A stretch of DNA of 20,320 bases from Dorea sp. CAG:317 (lineage in GTDB: Bacteria; Bacillota; Clostridia; Lachnospirales; Lachnospiraceae). The notes under the pieces were generated by a model, which worked only from the letters and a program-made list of their open reading frames with translations, made no database searches and had not been told where the DNA came from. Position numbers and translations under genes: made by a program. Shown here piece by piece: positions 7,523 through 16,728 of this stretch. The stretch lies in NCBI GenBank assembly GCA_000433535.1, contig FR892655.1:57903-78222 (forward strand), written 5' to 3'. How positions within the stretch are numbered: the first letter of the stretch is position 1; every line of letters begins with the position of its first letter.

Positions 7523-7643
7523 TGCACTATTGTGGAAAGTTATGCCATAAAATTGCGTAAAAATCAGCTGAAAACGCAGTTTTCGCTGGATTTCCAAGAG
7601 CTTTCAGGGTGATTGTAAAGCCCACAAAAAAATAAATGAGGAG
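7523..7643 (+). promoter_or_regulatory. Structured 5' leader of rpoB, possible autoregulatory element
   Basis: The roughly 130-nt leader can form a stem from 7565-7575 (CAGCTGAAAAC) with 7579-7588 (GTTTTCGCTG), one bulged base and a GCA loop. TGGAAA (7533-7538) can pair with TTTCCA (7591-7596). TTGTGG (7530-7535) can instead pair with CCACAA (7622-7627), close to the RBS GAGGAG (7638-7643). The two outer helices share bases, so they exclude each other. Helices are seen by eye; any regulatory role is inference. Confidence 0.35.
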
Positions 7644-7655
7644 TGAAACGTCAAT

Positions 7656-10600
7656 ATGGAGAAAAACAGAATTCGTCCTATCAAAAGCGGAAGAAGTTCA
7701 CGCATGAGCTATTCCAGACAAAAAGAAGTTCTTCAAATGCCTAATTTGATCGAAGTCCAGAAGGATTCTTATCAGTGGTTCCTGGATGAGGGATTAAAAG
7801 AAGTATTCGAAGATATTTCACCGATCGCAGATTACAGCGGTCATTTGAGTTTGGAATTTGTTGATTTTACCTTGTGCGAGGACGACGTCAAGTACACCAT
7901 CGAAGAGTGTAAAGAGCGTGATGCAACTTATGCGGCACCGTTAAAAGTGAGAGTAAGACTCCACAACAAGGAAACCGATGAGATTAATGAGCATGAGATC
8001 TTTATGGGAGATCTTCCGTTAATGACCAGTACGGGAACGTTTGTGATCAACGGAGCAGAACGTGTTATTGTCAGCCAGTTGGTTCGTTCACCGGGCATTT
8101 ATTATGCGATTGCACACGATAAATTAGGAAAGAAGTTATATTCTTCTACTGTAATCCCTAACCGTGGTGCGTGGCTGGAATATGAGACGGACTCCAATGA
8201 CGTTTTCTACGTGCGCGTAGATAGAACAAGAAAGGTGCCGATCACTGTGCTTATTCGTGCACTTGGTATTGGTACAAATCCGGAGATTGTAGAACTCTTT
8301 GGTGAAGAGCCGAAGATTCTCGCAAGCTTTGAGAAGGATGCTGCTACAAACTATCAGGAAGGTCTCTTAGAATTATATAAGAAGATTCGTCCGGGTGAGC
8401 CGTTAGCGGTAGACAGTGCTGAGAGTCTGATCACAAGCATGTTCTTTGATCCAAGACGTTATGACCTGGCGAAAGTAGGCCGTTACAAATTTAATAAGAA
8501 GCTTGCTCTGAAAAACCGTATTACAGGACAGGTTCTTGCTGAGGATGTTGCAAGTGCGATTACCGGAGAAGTAATTGCAGAGGCAGGCACAAAGATCACA
8601 AGAGAGATTGCAGAAACAATCCAGAATGCAGCAGTTCCGTATGTGTGGATCGATAAACCGGAAGAGGAGAGAAGTATCAAGGTTCTTTCTAGTATGATGG
8701 TAGATCTTGATGCGATCGTAGATATTGATCCAAAAGAAGTTGGCGTAACAGAACTTGTATACTATCCGGTGCTTGCGGGATTATTAGAAGAAACCGCAGG
8801 TGATATTGACGAATTAAAGGATGCAATTAAGAGAGATATCCACGACCTCATTCCAAAACACATCACAAAAGAAGATATCCTTGCATCTATCAACTATAAT
8901 ATGCATCTTGAATATGGAATCGGAACAGACGATGATATTGACCATCTCGGAAACAGACGTATCCGTGCGGTTGGTGAGCTTTTGCAGAACCAGTACAGAA
9001 TCGGTCTGTCCAGATTAGAGCGTGTAGTGCGTGAGAGAATGACCACACAGGATCTGGAAGGAATTTCTCCACAGTCTCTGATTAATATTAAACCGGTAAC
9101 AGCGGCGGTAAAAGAATTCTTTGGTTCTTCCCAGCTGTCACAGTTCATGGATCAGAACAACCCGCTCGGTGAGCTGACACATAAGAGACGTCTGTCCGCT
9201 CTTGGTCCTGGTGGTCTGTCCAGAGATCGTGCAGGATTCGAGGTTCGAGACGTACACTATTCTCACTACGGAAGAATGTGTCCGATTGAGACTCCTGAAG
9301 GACCGAACATTGGTCTTATCAACTCACTTGCATGTTATGCGAGAATTAATCAATATGGATTTGTGGAAGCACCATATCGTAAAATCAACCATGATGATCC
9401 ACAGAATCCGGTTGTTACAGACGAAGTTGTATATATGACAGCTGACGAGGAAGATAATTATCATGTGGCACAGGCGAACGAACCTCTGGATGCAGAAGGA
9501 CATTTTGTTCATAAGAATGTATCCGGTCGTTACCGCGAGGAGACACAGGAATATGAGAGAAAAGTCTTCGATTACATGGACGTATCTCCTAAGATGGTGT
9601 TCTCTGTTGCTACAGCGCTTATCCCATTCCTTGAGAACGATGATGCTAACCGTGCGCTGATGGGATCAAACATGCAGCGTCAGGCAGTTCCGCTTCTTAT
9701 GACAGAGGCTCCGGTTGTCGGAACAGGTATGGAAGAAAAGTCTGCAGTTGACTCCGGTGTATGTGTTGTCGCAGAAGAAGGCGGTGTTGTAGAGCGCTCT
9801 GCATCTACAGAGATCGTTATCCGTCAGGATGATGGAAAGCTTAGAACTTATAAGCTGACAAAATTCCTTCGAAGCAACCAGAGTAACTGCTATAACCAGA
9901 GACCGATCGTATTCAAGGGTGACCGTATTGAGGCCGGTGATGTAATCGCTGATGGTCCGTCTACTTCTAACGGTGAGATGGCGCTTGGTAAAAACCCACT
10001 GATCGGATTTATGACATGGGAAGGTTACAACTACGAGGATGCTGTCCTTTTAAGTGAAAGACTTGTACAGGATGATGTATATACATCTGTTCATATTGAA
10101 GAATACGAGGCAGAAGCCCGTGATACTAAGCTCGGACCAGAAGAGATCACTCGTGATATTCCGGGTGTCGGTGATGAGGCTCTCAAAGATCTTGATGAGA
10201 GGGGAATCATCCGTATCGGTGCAGAAGTCCGCGCCGGTGATATTCTGGTAGGTAAAGTAACTCCGAAGGGAGAGACAGAGCTTACAGCAGAGGAACGACT
10301 TCTCCGCGCAATCTTCGGAGAGAAAGCCCGCGAAGTAAGAGATACTTCTCTGAAAGTACCTCATGGTGAATATGGTATTGTTGTAGATGCGAAAGTATTT
10401 ACAAGAGAAAACGGAGATGAGTTATCACCGGGTGTTAACCAGTCTGTCCGCATTTACATTGCTCAGAAGAGAAAAATCTCTGTTGGTGATAAAATGGCCG
10501 GACGTCATGGTAACAAGGGTGTCGTTTCCCGTGTGCTTCCGGTAGAAGATATGCCGTTCCTGCCAAATGGCCGTCCGCTTGATATCGTGCTGAACCCACT

Positions 10601-11519
10601 TGGTGTACCATCACGTATGAATATCGGACAGGTGCTTGAGATTCACTTGTCTCTGGCAGCAAAAGCGTTAGGCTTTAACATTGCTACTCCGGTATTTGAT
10701 GGTGCAAACGAGAATGACATCATGGATACATTGGATCTGGCAAATGATTATGTAAATTTAAGCTGGGAAGAGTTTGAAGAGAAACATAAAGCAGAACTTC
10801 TCCCAGAGGTTATGGATTATCTGTATGAGAACAGAGATCACAGAAAATTGTGGAAGGGTGTTCCGCTTTCCAGAGATGGTAAGGTTCGTCTCCGTGACGG
10901 AAGAACGGGAGAATTCTTCGACAGCCCGGTAACCATCGGTCACATGCACTATCTGAAGCTGCATCACCTGGTTGATGATAAGATCCATGCTCGTTCTACA
11001 GGTCCTTACTCACTGGTTACACAGCAGCCGTTAGGTGGTAAGGCACAGTTCGGTGGACAGCGTTTCGGAGAGATGGAGGTTTGGGCACTGGAGGCGTATG
11101 GTGCATCTTACACTCTTCAGGAGATATTAACTGTCAAATCCGATGACGTGATCGGACGTGTGAAGACTTACGAGGCGATCATCAAAGGTGAGAATATTCC
11201 AGAACCTGGTATTCCGGAATCCTTCAAGGTACTCTTGAAAGAGCTGCAGTCTCTTGGTCTGGATGTTCGTGTGCTTCGTGAAGATAACACAGAAGTGGAG
11301 ATCATGGAGACTGTTGATATGGGTGAAACAGATTTCCGTTCACTGATCGAAGGAGACAGAAAGTACCGTCAGGAAGAAAATCTCGGTGCTCAGGGCTACA
11401 CAGAGCAGGAATTCGAAGGAGAAGAGCTTGTGGATGTGGAAGAAGAGCCGGAAGAAGATGATTTCGCGATTGAATTTGAAGAAACTGATGATTTCGCATA
11501 TGACGATGATAATGAATAG
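7656..11519 (+). CDS. rpoB: DNA-directed RNA polymerase subunit beta
   Basis: A 1287-residue beta subunit of the core RNA polymerase. The rifampicin-binding cluster is intact (SSQLSQFMDQNNPLGELTHK, from 491, then RRLSALGPGG). The residues equivalent to E. coli D516, H526 and S531 are the sensitive forms D499, H509 and S514. Other landmarks are GRMCPIETPEGPNIGLINSL, GDKMAGRHGNKGVVS and GGKAQFGGQRFGEMEVWALE. It is longer than B. subtilis RpoB (about 1190), partly from an acidic C-terminal tail: 22 of the last 38 residues are D or E. GAGGAG (7638-7643) lies 12 nt before the ATG, a slightly long spacing. rpoC follows after 14 nt. Confidence 0.98.
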   Translation: MEKNRIRPIKSGRSSRMSYSRQKEVLQMPNLIEVQKDSYQWFLDEGLKEVFEDISPIADYSGHLSLEFVDFTLCEDDVKYTIEECKERDATYAAPLKVRVRLHNKETDEINEHEIFMGDLPLMTSTGTFVINGAERVIVSQLVRSPGIYYAIAHDKLGKKLYSSTVIPNRGAWLEYETDSNDVFYVRVDRTRKVPITVLIRALGIGTNPEIVELFGEEPKILASFEKDAATNYQEGLLELYKKIRPGEPLAVDSAESLITSMFFDPRRYDLAKVGRYKFNKKLALKNRITGQVLAEDVASAITGEVIAEAGTKITREIAETIQNAAVPYVWIDKPEEERSIKVLSSMMVDLDAIVDIDPKEVGVTELVYYPVLAGLLEETAGDIDELKDAIKRDIHDLIPKHITKEDILASINYNMHLEYGIGTDDDIDHLGNRRIRAVGELLQNQYRIGLSRLERVVRERMTTQDLEGISPQSLINIKPVTAAVKEFFGSSQLSQFMDQNNPLGELTHKRRLSALGPGGLSRDRAGFEVRDVHYSHYGRMCPIETPEGPNIGLINSLACYARINQYGFVEAPYRKINHDDPQNPVVTDEVVYMTADEEDNYHVAQANEPLDAEGHFVHKNVSGRYREETQEYERKVFDYMDVSPKMVFSVATALIPFLENDDANRALMGSNMQRQAVPLLMTEAPVVGTGMEEKSAVDSGVCVVAEEGGVVERSASTEIVIRQDDGKLRTYKLTKFLRSNQSNCYNQRPIVFKGDRIEAGDVIADGPSTSNGEMALGKNPLIGFMTWEGYNYEDAVLLSERLVQDDVYTSVHIEEYEAEARDTKLGPEEITRDIPGVGDEALKDLDERGIIRIGAEVRAGDILVGKVTPKGETELTAEERLLRAIFGEKAREVRDTSLKVPHGEYGIVVDAKVFTRENGDELSPGVNQSVRIYIAQKRKISVGDKMAGRHGNKGVVSRVLPVEDMPFLPNGRPLDIVLNPLGVPSRMNIGQVLEIHLSLAAKALGFNIATPVFDGANENDIMDTLDLANDYVNLSWEEFEEKHKAELLPEVMDYLYENRDHRKLWKGVPLSRDGKVRLRDGRTGEFFDSPVTIGHMHYLKLHHLVDDKIHARSTGPYSLVTQQPLGGKAQFGGQRFGEMEVWALEAYGASYTLQEILTVKSDDVIGRVKTYEAIIKGENIPEPGIPESFKVLLKELQSLGLDVRVLREDNTEVEIMETVDMGETDFRSLIEGDRKYRQEENLGAQGYTEQEFEGEELVDVEEEPEEDDFAIEFEETDDFAYDDDNE

Positions 11520-11533
11520 AAAGGGGTGCCAGT

Positions 11534-14500
11534 ATGCCAGAAAATAATAAAGAACAAACTTTTCAGCCAATGACTTTTGATGCAATCAAAATCGGTTTGG
11601 CATCACCTGAGAAGATTCTGGAATGGTCAAGAGGAGAGGTTACAAAGCCTGAGACCATTAACTATAGAACTTTAAAACCGGAGAAAGATGGTCTTTTCTG
11701 TGAGAAGATCTTCGGACCAAGCAAAGACTGGGAATGTCACTGTGGAAAATACAAAAAGATCCGCTATAAAGGCGTAGTCTGCGACCGTTGTGGAGTAGAA
11801 GTTACAAAAGCAAGTGTTCGTCGTGAACGTATGGGTCACATTGCGCTGGCTGCACCGGTATCTCATATCTGGTATTTTAAAGGAATTCCAAGCCGTATGG
11901 GACTGATCCTTGATCTGTCCCCGCGAACTTTGGAAAAGGTTCTCTATTTTGCTTCTTATATTGTGCTTGATAAAGGAGAAACTGATCTTCAGTACAAGCA
12001 GGTACTTTCTGAACAGGAGTATCAGGAAGCAAGAGAAAAATGGGGAAGCGCTTTCCGTGTAGGCATGGGAGCAGAGTCCATTCAGGAATTGTTACAGGCT
12101 ATTGATCTGGAAAAAGAATACAAAGAACTGACAGAAGGATTGCAGGGAGCAACCGGACAGAAGCGTGCAAGAATCGTGAAACGTCTGGAAGTTGTGGAAG
12201 CATTCCGCGAATCCGGAAATAAACCGGAATGGATGATCATGAATAACATCCCGGTAATTCCGCCGGATCTTCGTCCGATGGTTCAGTTAGATGGTGGACG
12301 TTTTGCCACATCTGACCTGAACGATCTTTACAGAAGAATCATTAACAGAAATAACCGTCTGAAACGTCTGCTTGAACTTGGCGCTCCGGACATTATTGTA
12401 AGAAACGAAAAGAGAATGCTTCAGGAAGCGGTTGACGCGCTGATCGACAACGGACGCCGCGGCCGTCCGGTAACAGGACCTGGTAACAGAGCGCTTAAGT
12501 CTCTGTCAGATATGCTGAAAGGTAAATCCGGACGTTTCCGTCAGAACCTTCTTGGTAAGCGTGTAGACTACTCTGGACGTTCCGTTATCGTAGTAGGACC
12601 GGAACTTAAGATTTACCAGTGCGGTCTGCCAAAAGAAATGGCAATTGAACTGTTTAAGCCTTTCGTTATGAAGGAGCTTGTTCAGAAGGGTATTGCGCAG
12701 AATATTAAAAATGCGAAAAAGATGGTAGAGAGACTGAGACCGGAAGTGTGGGATGTTCTGGAAGAAGTTATTAAAGAGCATCCGGTTATGTTAAACCGTG
12801 CCCCTACACTTCACAGACTTGGTATTCAGGCCTTTGAGCCAATCCTTGTAGAAGGTAAGGCGATCAAGCTTCATCCGTTGGTATGTACAGCTTATAACGC
12901 TGACTTTGACGGAGACCAGATGGCTGTCCATCTTCCATTATCTGTGGAAGCTCAGGCAGAGTGTAGATTCCTTCTGCTCTCTCCGAACAACCTGTTGAAA
13001 CCATCTGATGGTGGTCCGGTTGCAGTTCCTTCTCAGGATATGGTACTTGGTATTTACTATCTGACACAGGAAAGACCTGGAGCTCTTGGTGAAGGTAAGG
13101 CATTCAAGAGTGTAAATGAAGCGATTCTTGCCTATGAGAATGGAGCGGTTACACTTCACTCACGCATCAAAGTACGTGTGTCTAAGACAATGGCAGACGG
13201 AAGCGTGAAGACAGGAACGATCGAATCCACACTGGGAAGATTTATCTTCAATGAGATCATTCCGCAGGATCTTGGCTTTGTAGATCGTGAAGTAGAAGGA
13301 CAGGAACTCTTACTGGAAGTAGATTTCCACGTAGGTAAGAAACAGTTAAAACAGATCCTTGAAAAAGTTATTAATACACACGGCTCAACTGCAACTGCAG
13401 AGGTACTTGATGCGGTAAAAGCAATCGGTTACAAGTATTCTACAAGAGCAGCCATGACCGTATCTATTTCTGATATGACAGTGCCGCCGCAGAAACCGGA
13501 AATGATCGAAAAGGCACAGGATACAGTTGATAAGATCACAAAGAACTTTAAACGTGGTCTGATCACAGAAGAAGAGCGTTACAAAGAAGTTGTAGAGACA
13601 TGGAAAGCAACTGACGATGCTCTTACAGAGGCGCTGCTTACTGGTCTTGATAAATACAACAACATCTTTATGATGGCAGATTCCGGTGCCCGTGGTTCTG
13701 ACAAACAGATTAAACAGCTTGCAGGTATGCGTGGATTGATGGCTGATACAACAGGTCGTACGATCGAGTTGCCAATCAAGTCTAACTTCCGTGAAGGTCT
13801 GGACGTATTGGAGTATTTCATGTCTGCCCATGGAGCTCGTAAAGGTCTGTCCGATACAGCTCTTCGTACTGCTGACTCAGGATACCTTACAAGACGTCTG
13901 GTTGACGTATCTCAGGAGCTTATTATCCATGAAGTTGACTGTACACCGAAGGATGGAGAAATTCCGGGAATGTACGTCAAAGCATTTATGGATGGAAATG
14001 AAGAAATTGAGAGCTTGCAGGAGCGTATTACAGGACGTTATCTCTGTGAAAATATTGTAGATAAAGATGGAAATGTGCTTGTAAAAGCAAATCATATGGT
14101 TACACCAAAGCGTGCAGAACTGATCATGAAGAAGGGTGTAGATGAGAACGGTGAAACTCTTACAAAGATTAAGATCCGTACAATTCTTACCTGTCGTTCA
14201 CACAGTGGAATCTGTGCAAAATGTTATGGCGCGAACATGGCAACAGGTGAGCCGGTTCAGGTTGGTGAGGCTGTCGGTATCATTGCTGCTCAGTCTATCG
14301 GAGAACCTGGTACACAGCTTACAATGCGTACGTTCCATACCGGTGGTGTTGCCGGTGATGATATCACACAGGGTCTTCCTCGTGTCGAGGAGCTTTTCGA
14401 GGCAAGAAAGCCGAAGGGACTTGCGATCATCACAGAATTTGCCGGAACAGCAAATATCAATGATACAAAGAAAAAACGTGAGATTATCGTCACAAACGAT

Positions 14501-15202
14501 GAAACAGGTGAGTCAAAAGCATACCTTATTCCTTACGGATCACGTATTAAGATTCAGGATGGAGCAAAACTGGATGCCGGTGACGAACTTACAGAAGGTA
14601 GCGTAAATCCGCATGATATTTTGAAAATCAAAGGTCTTCGTGCGGTTCAGGATTATATGCTTCAGGAAGTGCAGCGTGTATATCGTCTTCAGGGTGTTGA
14701 AATCAACGATAAGCATATCGAGGTAATTGTGCGTCAGATGCTTAAGAAAGTACGCATTGAAGAAGCGGGAGACACAGAATTCCTTCCGGGAACCAATGTA
14801 GATATTCTTGAATTTGAAGATGTAAACAAAGCTCTGGAAGAAGAAGGAAAAGAGCCTGCAACAGGCGAGCAGATCATGCTTGGTATTACAAAGGCATCAC
14901 TTGCTACCAACTCCTTCCTGTCAGCAGCGTCCTTCCAGGAGACTACAAAAGTTCTGACAGAAGCAGCAATCAAAGGTAAGATCGACCCATTGGTAGGTCT
15001 GAAAGAAAATGTTATCATCGGTAAACATATTCCGGCTGGTACGGGTATGAACAAATACCGTGATATCCGTTTGGATTCTAATGCAGTCAAAGCAGAAGAA
15101 GCAGAACTTCCGGAAGAAATGGAAGAAGAAACCGTAAAACAGGCAGGTACACTGGAGCTTATTAGTGAAGCAGAGGCAGAAGAAGTACTTGTAGAGGAAT
15201 AA
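11534..15202 (+). CDS. rpoC: DNA-directed RNA polymerase subunit beta'
   Basis: A 1222-residue beta' subunit. The N-terminal zinc site is C68, C70, C83 and C86 (CHCGKYKKIRYKGVVCDRCG). The catalytic Mg2+ loop NADFDGD is at 455-461, with D457, D459 and D461. The second zinc site includes C803, C887, C894 and C897 (CRSHSGICAKCYG), and is followed by the conserved region EAVGIIAAQSIGEPGTQLTM. The C-terminus is acidic. AAGGGG precedes the ATG, and the gene is cotranscribed with rpoB. The usual downstream rpsL-rpsG-fusA cluster is absent; an M24 peptidase gene follows instead, behind a terminator and a new promoter. Confidence 0.98.
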   Translation: MPENNKEQTFQPMTFDAIKIGLASPEKILEWSRGEVTKPETINYRTLKPEKDGLFCEKIFGPSKDWECHCGKYKKIRYKGVVCDRCGVEVTKASVRRERMGHIALAAPVSHIWYFKGIPSRMGLILDLSPRTLEKVLYFASYIVLDKGETDLQYKQVLSEQEYQEAREKWGSAFRVGMGAESIQELLQAIDLEKEYKELTEGLQGATGQKRARIVKRLEVVEAFRESGNKPEWMIMNNIPVIPPDLRPMVQLDGGRFATSDLNDLYRRIINRNNRLKRLLELGAPDIIVRNEKRMLQEAVDALIDNGRRGRPVTGPGNRALKSLSDMLKGKSGRFRQNLLGKRVDYSGRSVIVVGPELKIYQCGLPKEMAIELFKPFVMKELVQKGIAQNIKNAKKMVERLRPEVWDVLEEVIKEHPVMLNRAPTLHRLGIQAFEPILVEGKAIKLHPLVCTAYNADFDGDQMAVHLPLSVEAQAECRFLLLSPNNLLKPSDGGPVAVPSQDMVLGIYYLTQERPGALGEGKAFKSVNEAILAYENGAVTLHSRIKVRVSKTMADGSVKTGTIESTLGRFIFNEIIPQDLGFVDREVEGQELLLEVDFHVGKKQLKQILEKVINTHGSTATAEVLDAVKAIGYKYSTRAAMTVSISDMTVPPQKPEMIEKAQDTVDKITKNFKRGLITEEERYKEVVETWKATDDALTEALLTGLDKYNNIFMMADSGARGSDKQIKQLAGMRGLMADTTGRTIELPIKSNFREGLDVLEYFMSAHGARKGLSDTALRTADSGYLTRRLVDVSQELIIHEVDCTPKDGEIPGMYVKAFMDGNEEIESLQERITGRYLCENIVDKDGNVLVKANHMVTPKRAELIMKKGVDENGETLTKIKIRTILTCRSHSGICAKCYGANMATGEPVQVGEAVGIIAAQSIGEPGTQLTMRTFHTGGVAGDDITQGLPRVEELFEARKPKGLAIITEFAGTANINDTKKKREIIVTNDETGESKAYLIPYGSRIKIQDGAKLDAGDELTEGSVNPHDILKIKGLRAVQDYMLQEVQRVYRLQGVEINDKHIEVIVRQMLKKVRIEEAGDTEFLPGTNVDILEFEDVNKALEEEGKEPATGEQIMLGITKASLATNSFLSAASFQETTKVLTEAAIKGKIDPLVGLKENVIIGKHIPAGTGMNKYRDIRLDSNAVKAEEAELPEEMEEETVKQAGTLELISEAEAEEVLVEE

Positions 15203-15244
15203 GTCGAAAACGGCTGTTCGGTTTAGATAATATAGGAATAATAG

Positions 15245-15279
15245 AAAGTGGGATATATGATAGATATATCTCACTTTTT
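15245..15279 (+). terminator. Intrinsic terminator of rpoBC
   Basis: A 14-bp stem, AAAGTGGGATATAT (15245-15258) with ATATATCTCACTTT (15264-15277), one G-U pair, a GATAG loop and a T tract. Confidence 0.9.
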
Positions 15280-15290
15280 CTTTGGAAATA

Positions 15291-15319
15291 TTGACAGATT
15301 GCATAAAGAAGACTATAAT
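15291..15319 (+). promoter_or_regulatory. Consensus promoter of the M24 peptidase gene
   Basis: TTGACA (15291-15296), a 17-bp spacer and TATAAT (15314-15319) match the sigma-A consensus exactly. The start point should lie near 15326, leaving a leader of about 70 nt that holds a direct repeat (15339-15375). Confidence 0.9.
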
Positions 15320-15338
15320 CAAAAGATAGTGCAAGGGA

Positions 15339-15375
15339 AAATGCACAATACATAATAAAGTAAATGCACAATACA
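15339..15375 (+). repeat. Direct repeat of 14 nt in the M24 gene leader
   Basis: AAATGCACAATACA occurs at 15339-15352 and again at 15362-15375, offset 23 nt, between the start point and the RBS (AGGAGG about 15380). The first copy can also pair through TGCAC with GTGCA at 15329-15333. It may be a protein or RNA-level control site, or a plain tandem duplication. Confidence 0.6.
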
Positions 15376-15394
15376 ATTAGGAGGGAATGCTACT

Positions 15395-16483
15395 ATGATG
15401 GATGCAGGAAAATTAGGCAGAATTTTAAAATCAATGGAAGAGCATGATGTGCCACAGCTCATTATCTCTGACCCACTGGCGATTTATTACCTTGTAGGAA
15501 AGAAAATCGCTCCAGGTGAGAGAATGTTAGCATTATTACTTAACGTAAATGGAAATCACAAAATGGTGATCAACGAATTATTCCCACAGGATGAAGATCT
15601 TGGAGTAGAACTTGTATGGTATAACGATATCCAGGACGGCGTTGAGATCTTAAGCCAGTTCATCGAGAAAGACAAAACAGTTGGTATCGATAAGACATGG
15701 CCATCCAGATTCTTAATCAGACTTCAGGAATTAGGAGCTGGAAGCAAATTTGTAAATGGTTCTCCAATCGTTGACTATGTAAGAATGATCAAAGATGAGC
15801 ATGAACAGGAGTTAATGAGAAAGGCTTCTTTAGAGAATGACAAGATCATGGAGCAGCTTATCCCTATGGTTGTAAAAGGATATACAGAGCTTGAACTGAA
15901 TGCAATCGTTCGCGATATGTATAAGAAGGCAGGACACTCTGACGTATCTTTCGATCCAATCACAGGTTATGGAAGATCAGGAGCTGACCCGCACCACGTA
16001 ACAGACAATACAAAAGGAAAACGTGGAGATTCTGTAGTGCTTGATATCGGTGGTATTCTTGATAACTACTGTTCAGATATGACAAGAACTGTATTTATCG
16101 GTGAAGTATCTGATAGAGCAAGAGAAGTATATGAAGTAGTAAAAGAAGCTCAGGCAAGAGGTCTTGCAGCAGCAAAACCAGGCAACAGAATGTGTGATGT
16201 TGACTTAGCATGCAGAAACTACATTGAAGAAAAAGGATTTGGAAAATATTTCACACACAGAACAGGTCACTCTATTGGTATGGAAGACCATGAGTTCGGT
16301 GATGTATCTTCTATCAACGAGGATATCATTCAGGTAGGACAGTGCTTCTCTGTTGAGCCGGGTATCTATCTCCCAGACGAAGAGATCGGTGTTCGTATCG
16401 AAGACCTCGTAATCATCACAGAAGATGGATGTGAAGTTCTGAACCACTTCACAAAAGATCTGATCGTAGTTCCGGAAGAATAA
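15395..16483 (+). CDS. M24-family Xaa-Pro aminopeptidase
   Basis: A 362-residue pita-bread metallopeptidase. The N-terminal creatinase-like domain (about 1-130) precedes the M24 catalytic domain. The five metal ligands are visible: D217 and D228 (LDIGGILDNYCSDMTRT), H292 (HRTGHSIGMEDHE), E321 (SVEPGIY) and E336 (VRIEDLV). Such enzymes bind two divalent metals and remove the N-terminal residue ahead of proline, recycling proline-containing peptides in the cytosol. The length fits the short Firmicute Xaa-Pro dipeptidase/aminopeptidase type; the precise specificity is not determined. AGGAGG lies about 9 nt before ATG 15395; a second ATG follows at once (15398). A consensus promoter suggests high expression. 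Its own terminator was split by the IS downstream. Confidence 0.93.
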   Translation: MMDAGKLGRILKSMEEHDVPQLIISDPLAIYYLVGKKIAPGERMLALLLNVNGNHKMVINELFPQDEDLGVELVWYNDIQDGVEILSQFIEKDKTVGIDKTWPSRFLIRLQELGAGSKFVNGSPIVDYVRMIKDEHEQELMRKASLENDKIMEQLIPMVVKGYTELELNAIVRDMYKKAGHSDVSFDPITGYGRSGADPHHVTDNTKGKRGDSVVLDIGGILDNYCSDMTRTVFIGEVSDRAREVYEVVKEAQARGLAAAKPGNRMCDVDLACRNYIEEKGFGKYFTHRTGHSIGMEDHEFGDVSSINEDIIQVGQCFSVEPGIYLPDEEIGVRIEDLVIITEDGCEVLNHFTKDLIVVPEE

Positions 16484-16514
16484 GAGCAAAGAACAGATAT
16501 AGATATAAAACAGC

Positions 16515-16528
16515 AAAAAAGAGTTCTC
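16515..16528 (+). other. Left arm of the ancestral bidirectional terminator split by the IS
   Basis: AAAAAAGAGTTCTC here is the exact reverse complement of GAGAACTCTTTTTT at 18201-18214. With the IS and one target copy removed, the arms flank GAAA and form a 14-bp hairpin with A6 on one side and T6 on the other, i.e. a terminator for both convergent genes. Confidence 0.85.
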
Positions 16529-16535
16529 GAAAGAG
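16526..16535. repeat. Target-site duplication, left copy (10 bp)
   Basis: CTCGAAAGAG directly abuts the left inverted repeat and recurs at 18194-18203 abutting the right one. Ten bp is within the range made by IS4-family elements. Because the target is palindromic, the exact boundary could shift slightly. Confidence 0.85.
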
Positions 16536-16552
16536 CAATGTCATTAAGTTAA
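16536..16552. repeat. IS terminal inverted repeat, left
   Basis: CAATGTCATTAAGTTAA; perfect inverse of 18177-18193. Confidence 0.9.
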
Positions 16553-16564
16553 GATGACGATTTA

Positions 16565-16602
16565 AGATCTCTATACCAGAGATGGTATAGAGGTCTTTTT
16601 TT
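16565..16602 (+). terminator. Terminator inside the IS left end
   Basis: AGATCTCTATACC (16565-16577) pairs with GGTATAGAGGTCT (16584-16596), 13 bp with one wobble and a 6-nt loop, followed by a T tract. It stops rightward transcripts entering from the M24 gene, shielding the transposase gene and also replacing the terminator that the insertion broke. Confidence 0.9.
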
Positions 16603-16644
16603 CTGATTTTTTCAAAAAGTGTTGACATAAGGTTGAACATATGT

Positions 16645-16689
16645 GGCAGCTCTCGCTACTGAATAATTGATGAGGTAGCGAGAGCTGCC
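16645..16689 (+). repeat. Perfect 15-bp inverted repeat in the transposase leader
   Basis: GGCAGCTCTCGCTAC (16645-16659) and GTAGCGAGAGCTGCC (16675-16689) are exact complements around a 15-nt loop. No T tract follows, so it is not a terminator. A weak promoter (TTGATG 16667, TGTAAT 16692, 19-bp spacing) overlaps the right half. A transcript started there would lack the left arm, while read-through RNA would carry the full hairpin; this could dampen transposase expression from outside transcription (inference). Confidence 0.75.
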
Positions 16690-16728
16690 CTTGTAATTAA
16701 GAAAATCTTGATTGCAAGGAGGACATAT

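Noticed and set aside
9118..9210. Possible rifampicin-resistance substitution in rpoB
   Set aside because: The positions equivalent to E. coli 516, 526 and 531 are D, H and S, the sensitive residues.
16622..16645. TTGACA as -35 of a transposase promoter
   Set aside because: No acceptable -10 occurs 16-18 bp downstream; the hairpin arm starts there and the only AT-rich hexamer (TATGTG) is 12 bp away.
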